A stretch of DNA of 29,749 nucleotides, from assembly GCA_031732875.1 (NCBI GenBank), contig JAVMKL010000121.1, forward strand, positions 1 to 29,749, written 5' to 3'. This DNA is from JAVMKJ01 sp031732875. GTDB lineage: Bacteria; Pseudomonadota; Gammaproteobacteria; Competibacterales; Competibacteraceae. The notes under the pieces are model-generated. The model did not search any database. It saw only the letters and a program-made list of their open reading frames with translations, and was not told the DNA's origin. The translations under genes were made by a program, and so were the position numbers. Each line of letters opens with the position of its first letter. Within the stretch, counting starts at the first letter, position 1. Below, piece by piece: positions 9,109-17,046 of the stretch.

Positions 9109-10350
9109 TCAATCCAGCACGCGGAACACGACGGTGCCGTTGGTGCCGCCGAATCCGAAAGAGTTCGACAGCGCGACCCGGATTGGTCGTTCCTGCGCGG
9201 CATGCGGCACGTAGTTCAGGTCGCAACCCGGCTCGGGCTCGTCCAGATTGATGGTCGGCGGCGCGACTCGGTCGCGGATCGCCAGGATGGCGAAAATCGC
9301 CTCGACGCCGCCGGCCGCGCCCAGCAGGTGGCCAGTCATCGACTTGGTCGAACTCATGGCCAGCCGGCAGGCATGATCGCCGAACACGGCCTTGGCTGCG
9401 TCGCTCTCGATCTTGTCGCCGGCGGGGGTAGAGGTACCGTGCGCGTTGATGTAGTCCACCGCGCCGGGAGCGATTTCCGCGTCGCGCAGGGCGTTGACCA
9501 TCGACCGGCGGGCGCCGTCGCCATCGGGCGGCGGCAGAGTCATGTGGTAGGCATCGCCGCTCATGCCGAAACCGATCAGTTCGGCATGGATACGGGCGCC
9601 GCGCCGCCGGGCGTGCTCGTACTCCTCGAGCACCATCACCCCGGCGCCGTCGCTCAGCACGAAGCCGTCGCGTTCCCGGTCCCACGGCCGGCTGGCCCTC
9701 TCCGGCTCGTCGTTGCGGACCGACAGCGCACGCGCGGCAGCGAAGCCGCAGAGCCCAGTCGGGGTGGTCGCCATTTCCGCGCCGCCGGCGATCATCACAT
9801 CGGCATCGCCATGGGCAATCAGCCGGCCCGCCAGGCCGATGCTGTGGGTGCCGGTGGTGCAGGCGGTGACCACCGCCAGATTAGGTCCCTTGATTCCGTA
9901 TAGAATCGACAGATTGCCCGAGACCATGTTGATGATGCTGCGGGGCACGAAAAACGGTGTCAGTTTGCGCGGGCCGCCCTTCAGGAAAGCCGAATGACCC
10001 TCCTCGATACCCGGCAGACCACCGATGCCCGAACCGATGTAAGTCCCGATCCGCTCGGCGTTGGTCTCGGTAATTTCCAATCCAGAATCCCGGATCGCCT
10101 GGACCGCGGCGCCGATACCGTAATGGATGAAGGTGTCCATCTTCCTGGCTTCCTTGACCGGCAGGTACTGCTCGATCTGAAAGTCCTTGACCGAACCGCC
10201 GATGCGCACCGGATAACCGCTGACATCGAAGGCGGTGATCGGTCCGATCCCACTGCGGCCGGCCAGAATGTTGGTCCAGGCCGTCTCCACGGTGCTGCCG
10301 ACCGGGGACACGATGCCCATGCCCGTCACTACCACTCGCCGCTTGGCCAC
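9109..10350 (-). CDS. fabF: 3-oxoacyl-[acyl-carrier-protein] synthase II
   Basis: The 413-residue enzyme elongates acyl-ACP with malonyl-ACP (KAS II). The catalytic triad is visible: Cys164 in VVTACTTGTHS, His304 in INAHGTSTP and His341 in KSMTGHLLGAAGG, plus the glycine-rich C-terminus NSFGFGGTN. I place the start at GTG 10350 because GAGGG stands 7 bases upstream and the protein then begins AKRRVVVTGMG, as in the family; an in-frame TTG at 10386 would add 12 unlike residues. It follows acpP by 96 bases, a gap that holds a weak hairpin and a 13-bp repeat shared with the acpP leader. Confidence 0.97.
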   Translation of the reverse strand: MAKRRVVVTGMGIVSPVGSTVETAWTNILAGRSGIGPITAFDVSGYPVRIGGSVKDFQIEQYLPVKEARKMDTFIHYGIGAAVQAIRDSGLEITETNAERIGTYIGSGIGGLPGIEEGHSAFLKGGPRKLTPFFVPRSIINMVSGNLSILYGIKGPNLAVVTACTTGTHSIGLAGRLIAHGDADVMIAGGAEMATTPTGLCGFAAARALSVRNDEPERASRPWDRERDGFVLSDGAGVMVLEEYEHARRRGARIHAELIGFGMSGDAYHMTLPPPDGDGARRSMVNALRDAEIAPGAVDYINAHGTSTPAGDKIESDAAKAVFGDHACRLAMSSTKSMTGHLLGAAGGVEAIFAILAIRDRVAPPTINLDEPEPGCDLNYVPHAAQERPIRVALSNSFGFGGTNGTVVFRVLD

Positions 10351-10377
10351 GGAACTACCCTCTTCGGTACTACGCCG

Positions 10378-10414
10378 ACAAAACAAGGCCGCGACCCCCG
10401 GCGGTGGCCGCGGC
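10378..10414 (-). terminator. Weak terminator/attenuator-like hairpin between acpP and fabF
   Basis: Read on the minus strand, GCCGCG (10414-10409) pairs with CGCGGC (10393-10388) and is followed by CTTGTTTTGT. The stem is short (6 bp) and the loop is 15 nt, so it would at most reduce read-through from acpP into fabF. That would fit the need for far more ACP than KAS II, which is known in other bacteria; the effect here is inference. Confidence 0.35.
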
Positions 10415-10446
10415 GGACGAACCGGGTCCGGGTGGGACAGACACCC

Positions 10447-10692
10447 TCAACCGAGGTGCGTCGCGATATAGTCGATCGCCTGTTGCACCGTCGTAATCTT
10501 CTCGGCATCCTCGTCGGGGATTTCGAGTTCGAATTCCTCCTCTAGGGCCATCACCAATTCGACGGTATCCAGCGAGTCGGCGCCGAGATCCTCGACAAAG
10601 GAGGCCTCGTTGGTGACCTGCTCTTCCTTCACCCCCAACTGCTCGATGATGATTTTCTTGACGCGGGCTTCAATGTTGCTGATGTCGGTCAT
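10447..10692 (-). CDS. acpP: Acyl carrier protein
   Basis: The 81-residue acidic protein carries growing acyl chains on 4'-phosphopantetheine. The attachment site is Ser40 in the invariant block LGADSLDTVELVM. The sequence is close to E. coli ACP throughout, including ERVKKII-like helix 1 and DEDAEKITTVQQAIDYI at the end, with a few extra N-terminal residues. The ATG at 10692 is preceded by GAGGAAG 8-9 bases upstream. It sits between fabG and fabF as usual. Confidence 0.98.
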   Translation of the reverse strand: MTDISNIEARVKKIIIEQLGVKEEQVTNEASFVEDLGADSLDTVELVMALEEEFELEIPDEDAEKITTVQQAIDYIATHLG

Positions 10693-10726
10693 GATAGTTT
10701 GCTTCCTCGTTGTGAACCCCAGACAA

Positions 10727-10745
10727 CCGCGGTACTACGCCGCGG
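10727..10745 (-). promoter_or_regulatory. Hairpin in the acpP leader
   Basis: CCGCGG occurs at 10727-10732 and again at 10740-10745, giving a 6-bp stem with a 7-nt loop in the 109-base gap between fabG and acpP. The centre belongs to a 13-bp sequence that recurs before fabF (10365-10377). A TACAAT at 10754-10749 on the minus strand could be a -10 box for a separate acpP promoter, but I find no matching -35. Confidence 0.35.
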
Positions 10746-10801
10746 AGTATTGTATGGAAAACATCGGCGCGGATGCCATCAATTCTAGCCGCCGGCAGCC
10801 G

Positions 10802-11548
10802 TCAAACCATGTGCATGCCGCCGTTGACGTGCAGGGTTTCGCCGGTAATGTAACCCGCATCGGCCGACGCCAGGAACGCCACGACGTTGGCGACGTCCCG
10901 CGGCTCGCCCGGCCGTTGCAGCGGAATGGTCTCGACCAGCGCCCGGCGCTGCGCCTCGGGTAGCGCCCGGGTCATGTCGGTGTCGATCAACCCTGGAGCC
11001 ACCGCGTTGACGGTGATGTTACGCGAGCCGACCTCGCGCGCCAGCGACTTGGTGAAGCCGATCACGCCCGCCTTGGCCGCCGCGTAGTTGGCTTGCCCGG
11101 CGCTGCCGGTCGCGCCGACCACCGAGGTGATGTTGATGATGCGCCCGCGCTGGGCCTTCATCATCCCGCGCAACACCGCCTTGCTCAGCCGGTAGACCGA
11201 GGACAGATCGGTGTCGAGAATCGCCGTCCACTCTTCTTCCTTCATCCGCAATAGCAGGTTGTCGCGGGTGATGCCGGCGTTGTTGACCAGGATGGTCGGC
11301 GCGCCGAATTCCTGGGCTACCGCCTTGACCGCCGCTTCCACCGACGCCGGATCGGTCACGTCCAGCCGCAGACCGCGACCGCCGATCCCGTGGTCGCGCA
11401 AGTCCCGACCGATCGCTTCGGCGCCGGCCTCGGTGGTCGCGGTACCGACCACGGTCGCGCCCCGTCGCCCCAGTTCGCGGGCGATGGCTTGGCCGATACC
11501 GCGGCTGGCCCCGGTCACCAGGGCGATCTCACCCGCCAGCGTCATCAT
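10802..11548 (-). CDS. fabG: 3-oxoacyl-[acyl-carrier-protein] reductase
   Basis: The 248-residue short-chain dehydrogenase reduces 3-oxoacyl-ACP with NADPH. The Rossmann motif TGASRGIG (12-19), the NNAG block (89-92) and the catalytic Ser142, Tyr155, Lys159 (ITS, YAAAK) are present. The C-terminus YITGETLHVNGGMHMV is typical of FabG rather than of other short-chain dehydrogenases. Two adjacent ATGs (11548, 11545) follow GGAGG at a spacing of 7. It starts 15 bases after the fabH stop. In E. coli and most relatives fabD lies at this junction; here it is absent. Confidence 0.97.
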   Translation of the reverse strand: MMTLAGEIALVTGASRGIGQAIARELGRRGATVVGTATTEAGAEAIGRDLRDHGIGGRGLRLDVTDPASVEAAVKAVAQEFGAPTILVNNAGITRDNLLLRMKEEEWTAILDTDLSSVYRLSKAVLRGMMKAQRGRIINITSVVGATGSAGQANYAAAKAGVIGFTKSLAREVGSRNITVNAVAPGLIDTDMTRALPEAQRRALVETIPLQRPGEPRDVANVVAFLASADAGYITGETLHVNGGMHMV

Positions 11549-11563
11549 TGTGAATCCTCCGTT

Positions 11564-12528
<965 letters not shown>

Positions 12529-12532
<4 letters not shown>

Positions 12533-13557
12533 AGCGCTTGCCTCGTGGCGTGAAGGGCGACCAGATGAGCGTCGATGCGCCGCGGCACCGCCTGTTCGAC
12601 TTCCAGCATCGCCACCTGGATCGCGTTGGCGAACGCCAGAGCGTCGGCCCCCCCATGACTCTTGACGACGATGCTCCGCAGGCCCAGCAGGCTGGCGCCG
12701 TTGTAGCGACGGGGATCGATCCTGCGGCGGAACGCGCGCAGCACCGGCAATGCGATCAGGCCGGCCAGGCGGGTCAGCGGGTTCCGCTTGAATTCCTGGG
12801 TCATGTAGTGGCGGACCAGCCTGGCGACACCCTCGCTGCTCTTGAGCGCGATGTTGCCGACGAAACCGTCGCAGACCACCACGTCCACATCGTCCAGATA
12901 GATGCCGTCGCCTTCCACGAAACCGAGGTAGTTGAGATCGCTGGCGGCCAGCAGTCGGGCCGCTTCCCTGACCTGCTCGTTGCCCTTGATGTCTTCCTCG
13001 CCGATGTTCAGCAAACCCACTCGCGGCCGCTGGATCCCGTTAACCTCGGCCAGCACCGAACCCATGACCGCGAATTGCAGCAGATGCTCGGCCTTGCTGT
13101 CCACGTTGGCGCCCAGGTCCAGCACGCGGGTTTGGCCACGCACGGTCGGCAGCGTGGTACAGATGGCGGGCCGGTCGATACCGGGCAGGGTCTTGAGCAC
13201 GAACCGGGCAGTCGCCATCAGGGCCCCGGTGTTGCCGGCGCTGACGCAGGCGTCGGCCTCGCCCTGCTTGACCAGATTGATCGCCACCCGCATCGAAGAA
13301 TCTTTTTTGACCCGCAAAGCCTGGGCGGGCGACTCGTCCATGCTCACCAGTTGCGAGGCGTGGCGGATGACGATACCGGGATGTCCCCTGGCCTTGAGCT
13401 TGGCGAGTCTGGCCGCCAGCACGTCCTCCTGGCCGACCAGAACGAGTCGCAGCGCGTCGCCGCTGGTCTTCAGCGCGCGCAGGGCGGCGGGCACGATCAT
13501 ATCGGGACCGACATCGCCGCCCATGCCATCCAAGGCAATGGTGACCGGTCGGGTCAT
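12529..13557 (-). CDS. plsX: Phosphate acyltransferase PlsX
   Basis: The 342-residue protein makes acyl-phosphate from acyl-ACP, the first step of phospholipid synthesis by the PlsX/PlsY route. The N-terminus IALDGMGGDVGP, the block VSAGNTGALMA and the C-terminal VVKSHGGADALAFANAI are diagnostic. The ATG at 13557 lacks a clear Shine-Dalgarno sequence, yet the family N-terminus begins here. It lies 63 bases after rpmF and overlaps the fabH start at its 3' end, so fabH translation is probably coupled to it. Confidence 0.96.
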
Positions 13558-13620
13558 GGGGTCGGAAGGTGGGTCATGGGTCGGGGGGGCAGTGGTCCGG
13601 GCCGCGGCGGCGGGGCGCGG

Positions 13621-13815
13621 TTATTCTTCGTTTTCGTCCGCCGCCGGTTCGCTGATCACCTTGCGGCCGCGATAGAAACCGTTCGGGGAAACGTGATGGC
13701 GGCGGTGCAACTCGCCGGAAGTGGGATCCGTCGACAGGGTGGGCGCCGTCAGGGCATCGTGGGCGCGGCGCATGCCGCGCCGGGAAGGACTCTTTCGGCT
13801 TTTCTGGACAGCCAT
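13621..13815 (-). CDS. rpmF: 50S ribosomal protein L32
   Basis: The 64-residue basic protein begins MAVQKSRKSPSRRGMRRAHD, the typical L32 N-terminus, followed by the block HRRHHVSPNGFYRGRKVI. The C-terminus is acidic and no zinc-binding cysteines are present, as in proteobacterial L32. It starts 3 bases after the yceD stop; AGAGGA stands upstream. The yceD-rpmF-plsX order is conserved in gammaproteobacteria. Confidence 0.97.
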   Translation of the reverse strand: MAVQKSRKSPSRRGMRRAHDALTAPTLSTDPTSGELHRRHHVSPNGFYRGRKVISEPAADENEE

Positions 13816-13818
13816 GGC

Positions 13819-14352
13819 TCAATCGATCCTCTTGGAGTCTCGCAACAGGGATGCCAGCGCCGCCAAGGGCTGGCGATGTTCCGCGTCCGGCGCGCTCGCG
13901 CCGGACGTCACATAACCGTTGGCCTCGCAATCCCGCGCGTCTTCGTGACGGGGAACCTGCGGCAAGGCCAACAACAATTCGTCTTCCACCAGGCTGGCGA
14001 TCGCAATGTCGCGTTCCGGAACCAATAGTGGCTCGTACTCGTCGGGCAGGCGGTCGAACTCGGCCTCGCCGCGCGCCAGCCCCAAGCTCACCGTCGCCAC
14101 AATCGGCAGTCTGAGCGGTCCCAGACAACGCTGGCAAACCAGTTCGACCTCGGCTTGCAGCCTGCCCCGAATGAACCGCAGGCCATCTCCGTCGATCCCC
14201 GCCTCCAGCGCTACGCTCACCATGCCGTCGGCATGGTCGAGCAGAGCAGCCAGCCGCGGCAGTTCGGCCAGCGCCAGCTTGCCGTCCAGCCGCCCGCCTT
14301 CGACAGCCAGTTGCCAAGGGTTGACCCGTTCGGGGAGCGGTGGAATCTGCAT
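13819..14352 (-). CDS. yceD: DUF177 protein YceD (large-subunit rRNA accumulation protein)
   Basis: The 177-residue protein belongs to the DUF177/YceD family, required for normal 23S rRNA levels. Family marks are the CQRC motif (LVCQRCLGPL), the acidic block DEYEPLL, IASLVEDELLLALPQVP, and the C-terminal LAALASLLRDSKR. The ATG at 14352 aligns with the E. coli start (MQ...PL...), so the start is well supported even though no Shine-Dalgarno sequence exists. A near-consensus promoter lies so close that the predicted transcript begins only about 4 bases before this ATG. First gene of the long minus-strand run. Confidence 0.93.
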   Translation of the reverse strand: MQIPPLPERVNPWQLAVEGGRLDGKLALAELPRLAALLDHADGMVSVALEAGIDGDGLRFIRGRLQAEVELVCQRCLGPLRLPIVATVSLGLARGEAEFDRLPDEYEPLLVPERDIAIASLVEDELLLALPQVPRHEDARDCEANGYVTSGASAPDAEHRQPLAALASLLRDSKRID

Positions 14353-14362
14353 AAGGCGCGGA

Positions 14363-14391
14363 ATGATAAAGGCAGGTTGAATTTCTGTCAA
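14363..14391 (-). promoter_or_regulatory. Strong sigma-70 promoter for the yceD-rpmF-plsX-fab run
   Basis: On the minus strand a perfect TTGACA (14391-14386) is followed after exactly 17 bases by TATCAT (14368-14363). The expected transcription start is near 14356, only about 4 bases before the yceD ATG at 14352. It is the best promoter in the window and drives a run that reaches at least to fabF and probably to nudL. Confidence 0.8.
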
Positions 14392-14449
14392 AATAAAGCC
14401 GGATTTCGCACAATTACCGTGATTTCGATCCATCCACCGAGTTGTCGCC

Positions 14450-15049
14450 ATGTCCGATACCCTTTCCGACGGCCGCCTTCTGATTCTGGCCTCCACCTCT
14501 CCCTTCCGCCGCGAATTGCTGGCCCGGCTGGGCCTGCCGTTCGCGGTCCGGGCGCCCGAGGTCGATGAGAGCCAGCAGCCTGGCGAGGCGGCTCCGGTGC
14601 TGGTGGCCCGACTGGCGGAGTGGAAAGCCCACGCCGTCGCCCGCCACGCACCGGACGCTTTGGTGATCGGTTCGGACCAGGCGGCGGTGCTGGATGGCGA
14701 TATTCTCGGCAAGCCCGGCGATCACGAGCGGGCGACGGCGCAACTGCGGCGGGCCTCGGGCCGGACAGTCATCTTTTATACCGGCCTGTGCCTGCTGGAC
14801 GGAGCCAGCGGCCGGCGACAGGTCGCGGTGGAAGAATTTCGGGTGGTATTTCGGACGCTGACGCCGGCGATGATCGACCGCTATCTGCGGCGGGAGCAAC
14901 CCTACGGCTGCGCCGGCAGTTTCAAGTCCGAGGGGTTGGGCATCGCGCTGTTCGAGCGGCTGGAAGGCGACGATCCCACCAGTCTGATCGGCCTGCCGCT
15001 GATCCGGCTGACCCGAATGTTGGAGGCGGCGGGAGTGGCGGTGCCGTGA
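14450..15049 (+). CDS. maf: Maf-like nucleotide pyrophosphatase, YceF type
   Basis: The 199-residue protein is a Maf-family nucleoside triphosphate pyrophosphatase. The N-terminal motif LILASTSPFRRELL, the block VIGSDQAAVLDG, and the GCAGSFKSEGLGIALFERLEGDD segment are family features; the YceF branch in E. coli prefers the modified nucleotide m7GTP. The substrate is assigned by subfamily resemblance and by location: yceF is divergent from yceD in E. coli as it is here. The start ATG at 14450 lies 97 bases from the yceD start, with no strong binding site. Confidence 0.9.
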   Translation: MSDTLSDGRLLILASTSPFRRELLARLGLPFAVRAPEVDESQQPGEAAPVLVARLAEWKAHAVARHAPDALVIGSDQAAVLDGDILGKPGDHERATAQLRRASGRTVIFYTGLCLLDGASGRRQVAVEEFRVVFRTLTPAMIDRYLRREQPYGCAGSFKSEGLGIALFERLEGDDPTSLIGLPLIRLTRMLEAAGVAVP

Positions 15050-15065
15050 GCGAGGAATTTTTTTG

Positions 15066-15104
15066 ACAAACCGGCGCGCCGCCGCCGGGGCGGTTTTGTT
15101 CCCC
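15066..15104 (+). terminator. Possible terminator after maf
   Basis: ACAAACCG (15066-15073) can pair with CGGTTTTGT (15091-15099) with one bulge; the GC-rich loop may add further pairing. The right arm itself contains TTTTGTT but no long T-run follows, so it is a weak candidate. Confidence 0.35.
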
Positions 15105-15151
15105 GGCCGCCTGCGGGGTAATACCAAATCCCGATAGTGCGAGAGTCCACC

Positions 15152-15227
15152 TGTTGATAATAAATATTTGAATATAAAGTAAAATAACATCAAATAAAGA
15201 TCAAAACCTATGCGGAAATGGTATAAG
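15152..15227. other. AT-rich island
   Basis: About 75 bases with very high A+T content stand in an otherwise GC-rich region, directly before the nuclease-gene remnant. A TATAAG at 15222-15227 could be the old -10 box of that gene. No reading frame of interest lies here. Confidence 0.5.
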
Positions 15228-15267
15228 ATGCCGCGTTCTCCCCAACCCCACCCAACCGGCCGCCGCC

Positions 15268-15473
15268 ACGCTCAAACTCCCCATCGGCCTGCAAAACCTA
15301 CGCGAGATGCGCACCCAAGGCTATGCCTACGTCGACAAAACGCCCTTCGTCGCCCGGTTGGCCGAACAGGGCAAGTATTATTTCATGGCCCGGCCTCGGC
15401 GGTGACCCTGACCGGCATTGATTTCAGCCGGGAACAGCGCAATCTACCGGGGTTCGCCTGGACGCAGGTTTAG
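15268..15473 (+). pseudogene. Internally deleted AAA-ATPase/PD-(D/E)XK nuclease gene
   Basis: In the frame starting at 15271 the sequence reads LKLPIGLQNLREMRTQGYAY, continues VDKTPFVARLAEQGKYYFMARPRR and then stops. This is the N-terminus of the AAA-ATPase-like/DUF1703 proteins, which normally go on into RRFGKS, the P-loop. The text then jumps, in another frame, to AVTLTGIDFSREQRNLPGF and a stop at 15473, which is the characteristic C-terminus of the same family. About 450 residues of an expected 500-550 are missing. I conclude that an internal deletion with a frame change destroyed the gene. Families of these genes occur in many copies in some environmental genomes; the function is not established. 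Confidence 0.75.
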
Positions 15474-15957
15474 CGGCTGAAGAAAACTCCCCTCTCCCGG
15501 TGGGAGCGGCGCGGTCGTTCGGCGAGCGGGGGGCATCAGCCCCCTGTTTCGTGGAATGCGGCAAGGCGTCGGCGAAGCGGCTGAGGCGGAAACAGCGGAC
15601 TCACGTCCGCCGCTCGCCGGCAACCCCAAGCAATATATCCGACAAAAACACTCTGAAACTAAGGGAATATAAAAAATCTGGAATGTCTTGCTGGATCAAC
15701 TCGCTTCTACGGCCTGAATAACCAAAGCCGAGAACCAATATAACCAATTCAATAAAATGACTCACCCCTGCTTCGAACCCCGGCATTCCTTGCCCCGACC
15801 CTCGGGCACGGGTGTAAAATTTTCTGACGGAGCCGGGGAGGTGAAATTTTCTGCCAATATAGCCAACCCATGGCGGAAAGCGATTTCGGTCTGGCTCCCA
15901 CTCCACGGAAAGTCAAGAAGAAAAAATTTACTTGACCCTTTTTTCCCGCGGGGGAAC
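15474..15957. other. Gene-free stretch
   Basis: I see no convincing gene in these 484 bases. Open frames on both strands have no recognisable protein pattern. The stretch holds AT-rich patches, two close copies of AAATTTTCTG (15817-15826 and 15844-15853), and an inverted pair GTCAAG/CTTGAC (15912-15917 and 15931-15936) followed by a run of six T. It looks like decayed accessory DNA. Confidence 0.5.
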
Positions 15958-15970
15958 GCGACAGGTGGTC

Positions 15971-16387
15971 TCAAACCGATTGGCACGGATCAGGTCCGCG
16001 AATCCAGTCCTCGATGCGCAACTCGGGAATCCGCTCGTAGTGCCGCCGGTTACCGGTGACCAGACGGGCGCCGCGCGCCAGGGTGATAACGGCGATCAAC
16101 AGATCGGCATCCGCCAGTAGGTTGCCTGCCCGCTCCAAGTCGGTTTTAAGGCGACCGAAGCGTTCCGCCGCGACCCAGTCCAGTTCCAGGATCGGCAGGG
16201 TGGCGAGGAACGCCATCACCAGTGTTTGATTGGATCCGGGCGCGCGCGATTTGGCAGCGCCGTAGGCCAGCTCGCAGGCGGTGATCCAGGTGGTAGCCAC
16301 CTCGTCCGGAGTCCGGCGGCGGCACTCGATCACGCGGACGTTGCCGCGCAGGATCTCGATGCAGACGTCCGTATCCAGGATTTTCAC
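15971..16387 (-). CDS. vapC: PIN-domain toxin, VapC type
   Basis: The 138-residue protein is a PIN-domain ribonuclease, probable toxin of a type II pair. The acidic metal-binding residues are visible: Asp5 in KILDTDVCIEIL, Glu39 in WITACELAYGA, Asp93/Asp95 in LLADADLLIAVITL, and the C-terminal TGNRRHYERIPELRIEDW. The start is a GTG at 16387 that shares GTGA with the stop of the antitoxin gene; a longer frame upstream only shadows that gene. The target RNA cannot be predicted. Confidence 0.9.
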   Translation of the reverse strand: MKILDTDVCIEILRGNVRVIECRRRTPDEVATTWITACELAYGAAKSRAPGSNQTLVMAFLATLPILELDWVAAERFGRLKTDLERAGNLLADADLLIAVITLARGARLVTGNRRHYERIPELRIEDWIRGPDPCQSV

Positions 16388-16671
16388 AGGTCGACCGGCC
16401 GGCCCGGCGTGCGCGCGGCGTAGAGTTCGCCGATCTCCTCGGCCAACTCCCGGTCGGAATCCCAGCGTCCCGCCAGCGTCTGCCACGCCCGCACCTGCGC
16501 TTCGATCCGCTCGGCCAAGGCATCTGACAGCGGCGCGACGGGCGCCTCAGACAGCACTCGATCCAGCAGGTGAATTACCTCGCGGTTGAGGCTGCGTTGG
16601 TCGATCGCCGCCCGATGGCGCAAACGCGTCAAGAGGAGGTCGGGAATGTCCTTAATCGTGAGGGATGGCAT
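16384..16671 (-). CDS. vapB: Ribbon-helix-helix antitoxin, VapB/FitA type
   Basis: The 95-residue protein begins MPSLTIKDIPDLLLTRLRHR with the Arc/FitA-type ribbon-helix-helix domain (residues 1-42), which binds operator DNA as a dimer. The C-terminal part (about 50-95) is the likely toxin-binding tail. The ATG at 16671 gives this family N-terminus; the frame upstream is unlike the family. Its stop overlaps the vapC start. A palindrome in front of the gene is the probable operator. Confidence 0.88.
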   Translation of the reverse strand: MPSLTIKDIPDLLLTRLRHRAAIDQRSLNREVIHLLDRVLSEAPVAPLSDALAERIEAQVRAWQTLAGRWDSDRELAEEIGELYAARTPGRPVDL

Positions 16672-16690
16672 GGTATAAGCCCGTCGTGAA

Positions 16691-16711
16691 ATGCAACCAT
16701 TTTGGTGGCAT
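16691..16711 (-). promoter_or_regulatory. Candidate VapB operator
   Basis: ATGCAACCA-TTT-TGGTGGCAT is an inverted repeat with 9-base arms (one mismatch) that ends 20 bases before the vapB ATG. On the minus strand it overlaps CAAAAT (16704-16699), which stands 17 bases after TTGACG (16727-16722). Autorepression by the VapBC complex through such a palindrome is usual for the family. Confidence 0.6.
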
Positions 16712-16723
16712 CGGTTGAGGACG

Positions 16724-16875
16724 TCAACCTGCTCGCGGTTTACGGAAGGGAATCGTGTCGCTTTCCAGAAGCTTGATCCGGAAGGGCCGCGACACACCCA
16801 GCACCTCGGCGGCTTGCTTCGCGGCCAGTTCGAAAGATTCCGGGTATGGCGTGCAGGTTTTGAGAATATCCAGGA
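16724..16875 (-). pseudogene. Truncated excisionase-like DNA-binding antitoxin
   Basis: Reading on the minus strand toward a TGA at 16726-16724, the frame gives DILKTCTPYPESFELAAKQA followed by AEVLGVSRPFRIKLLESDTI and PFRKPRAG. The helix-turn-helix pattern AAEVLGVSRPF.IKLLE..IPF is that of excisionase-family antitoxins, which continue with a conserved HRRI segment that is missing here. The 5' side is cut by the palindromic element at 16876-17019. The remnant is probably not functional. Confidence 0.6.
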
Positions 16876-17019
16876 TGTAACCGTTCACTCCCCTCGCCCG
16901 CTTGCGGGAGAGGGGTTGGGGGTGAGGGCATTAGTTTCAATAACTTACTAACTCACCCTAGCCCGACCCCCTCGCTTCGCTCTCCCCCATTCATGGGGGA
17001 GAGGGGACCGAACGGTTAC
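16876..17019. mobile_element. MITE-like palindromic element 1
   Basis: About 144 bases end in TAACCGTTC (16878-16886) and its exact inverse GAACGGTTA (17010-17018). The interior is a long imperfect palindrome made of two C-rich/G-rich hairpins. Direct repeats TCCAGGA (16869-16875 and 17020-17026) flank it and look like a 7-bp target duplication. It has no coding capacity. It shares its ends with the element at 26741-26857. Confidence 0.7.
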
Positions 17020-17046
17020 TCCAGGACTTTCGCCAATCAAACGGGG

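Noticed and set aside
12538..14028. Plus-strand open frame of about 490 codons opposite plsX, rpmF and yceD
   Set aside because: Antisense shadow of three well-identified genes.
15601..15906. Minus-strand open frame of about 100 codons in the gene-free stretch
   Set aside because: No homology pattern, no ribosome binding site, and it crosses repeat-like sequence.
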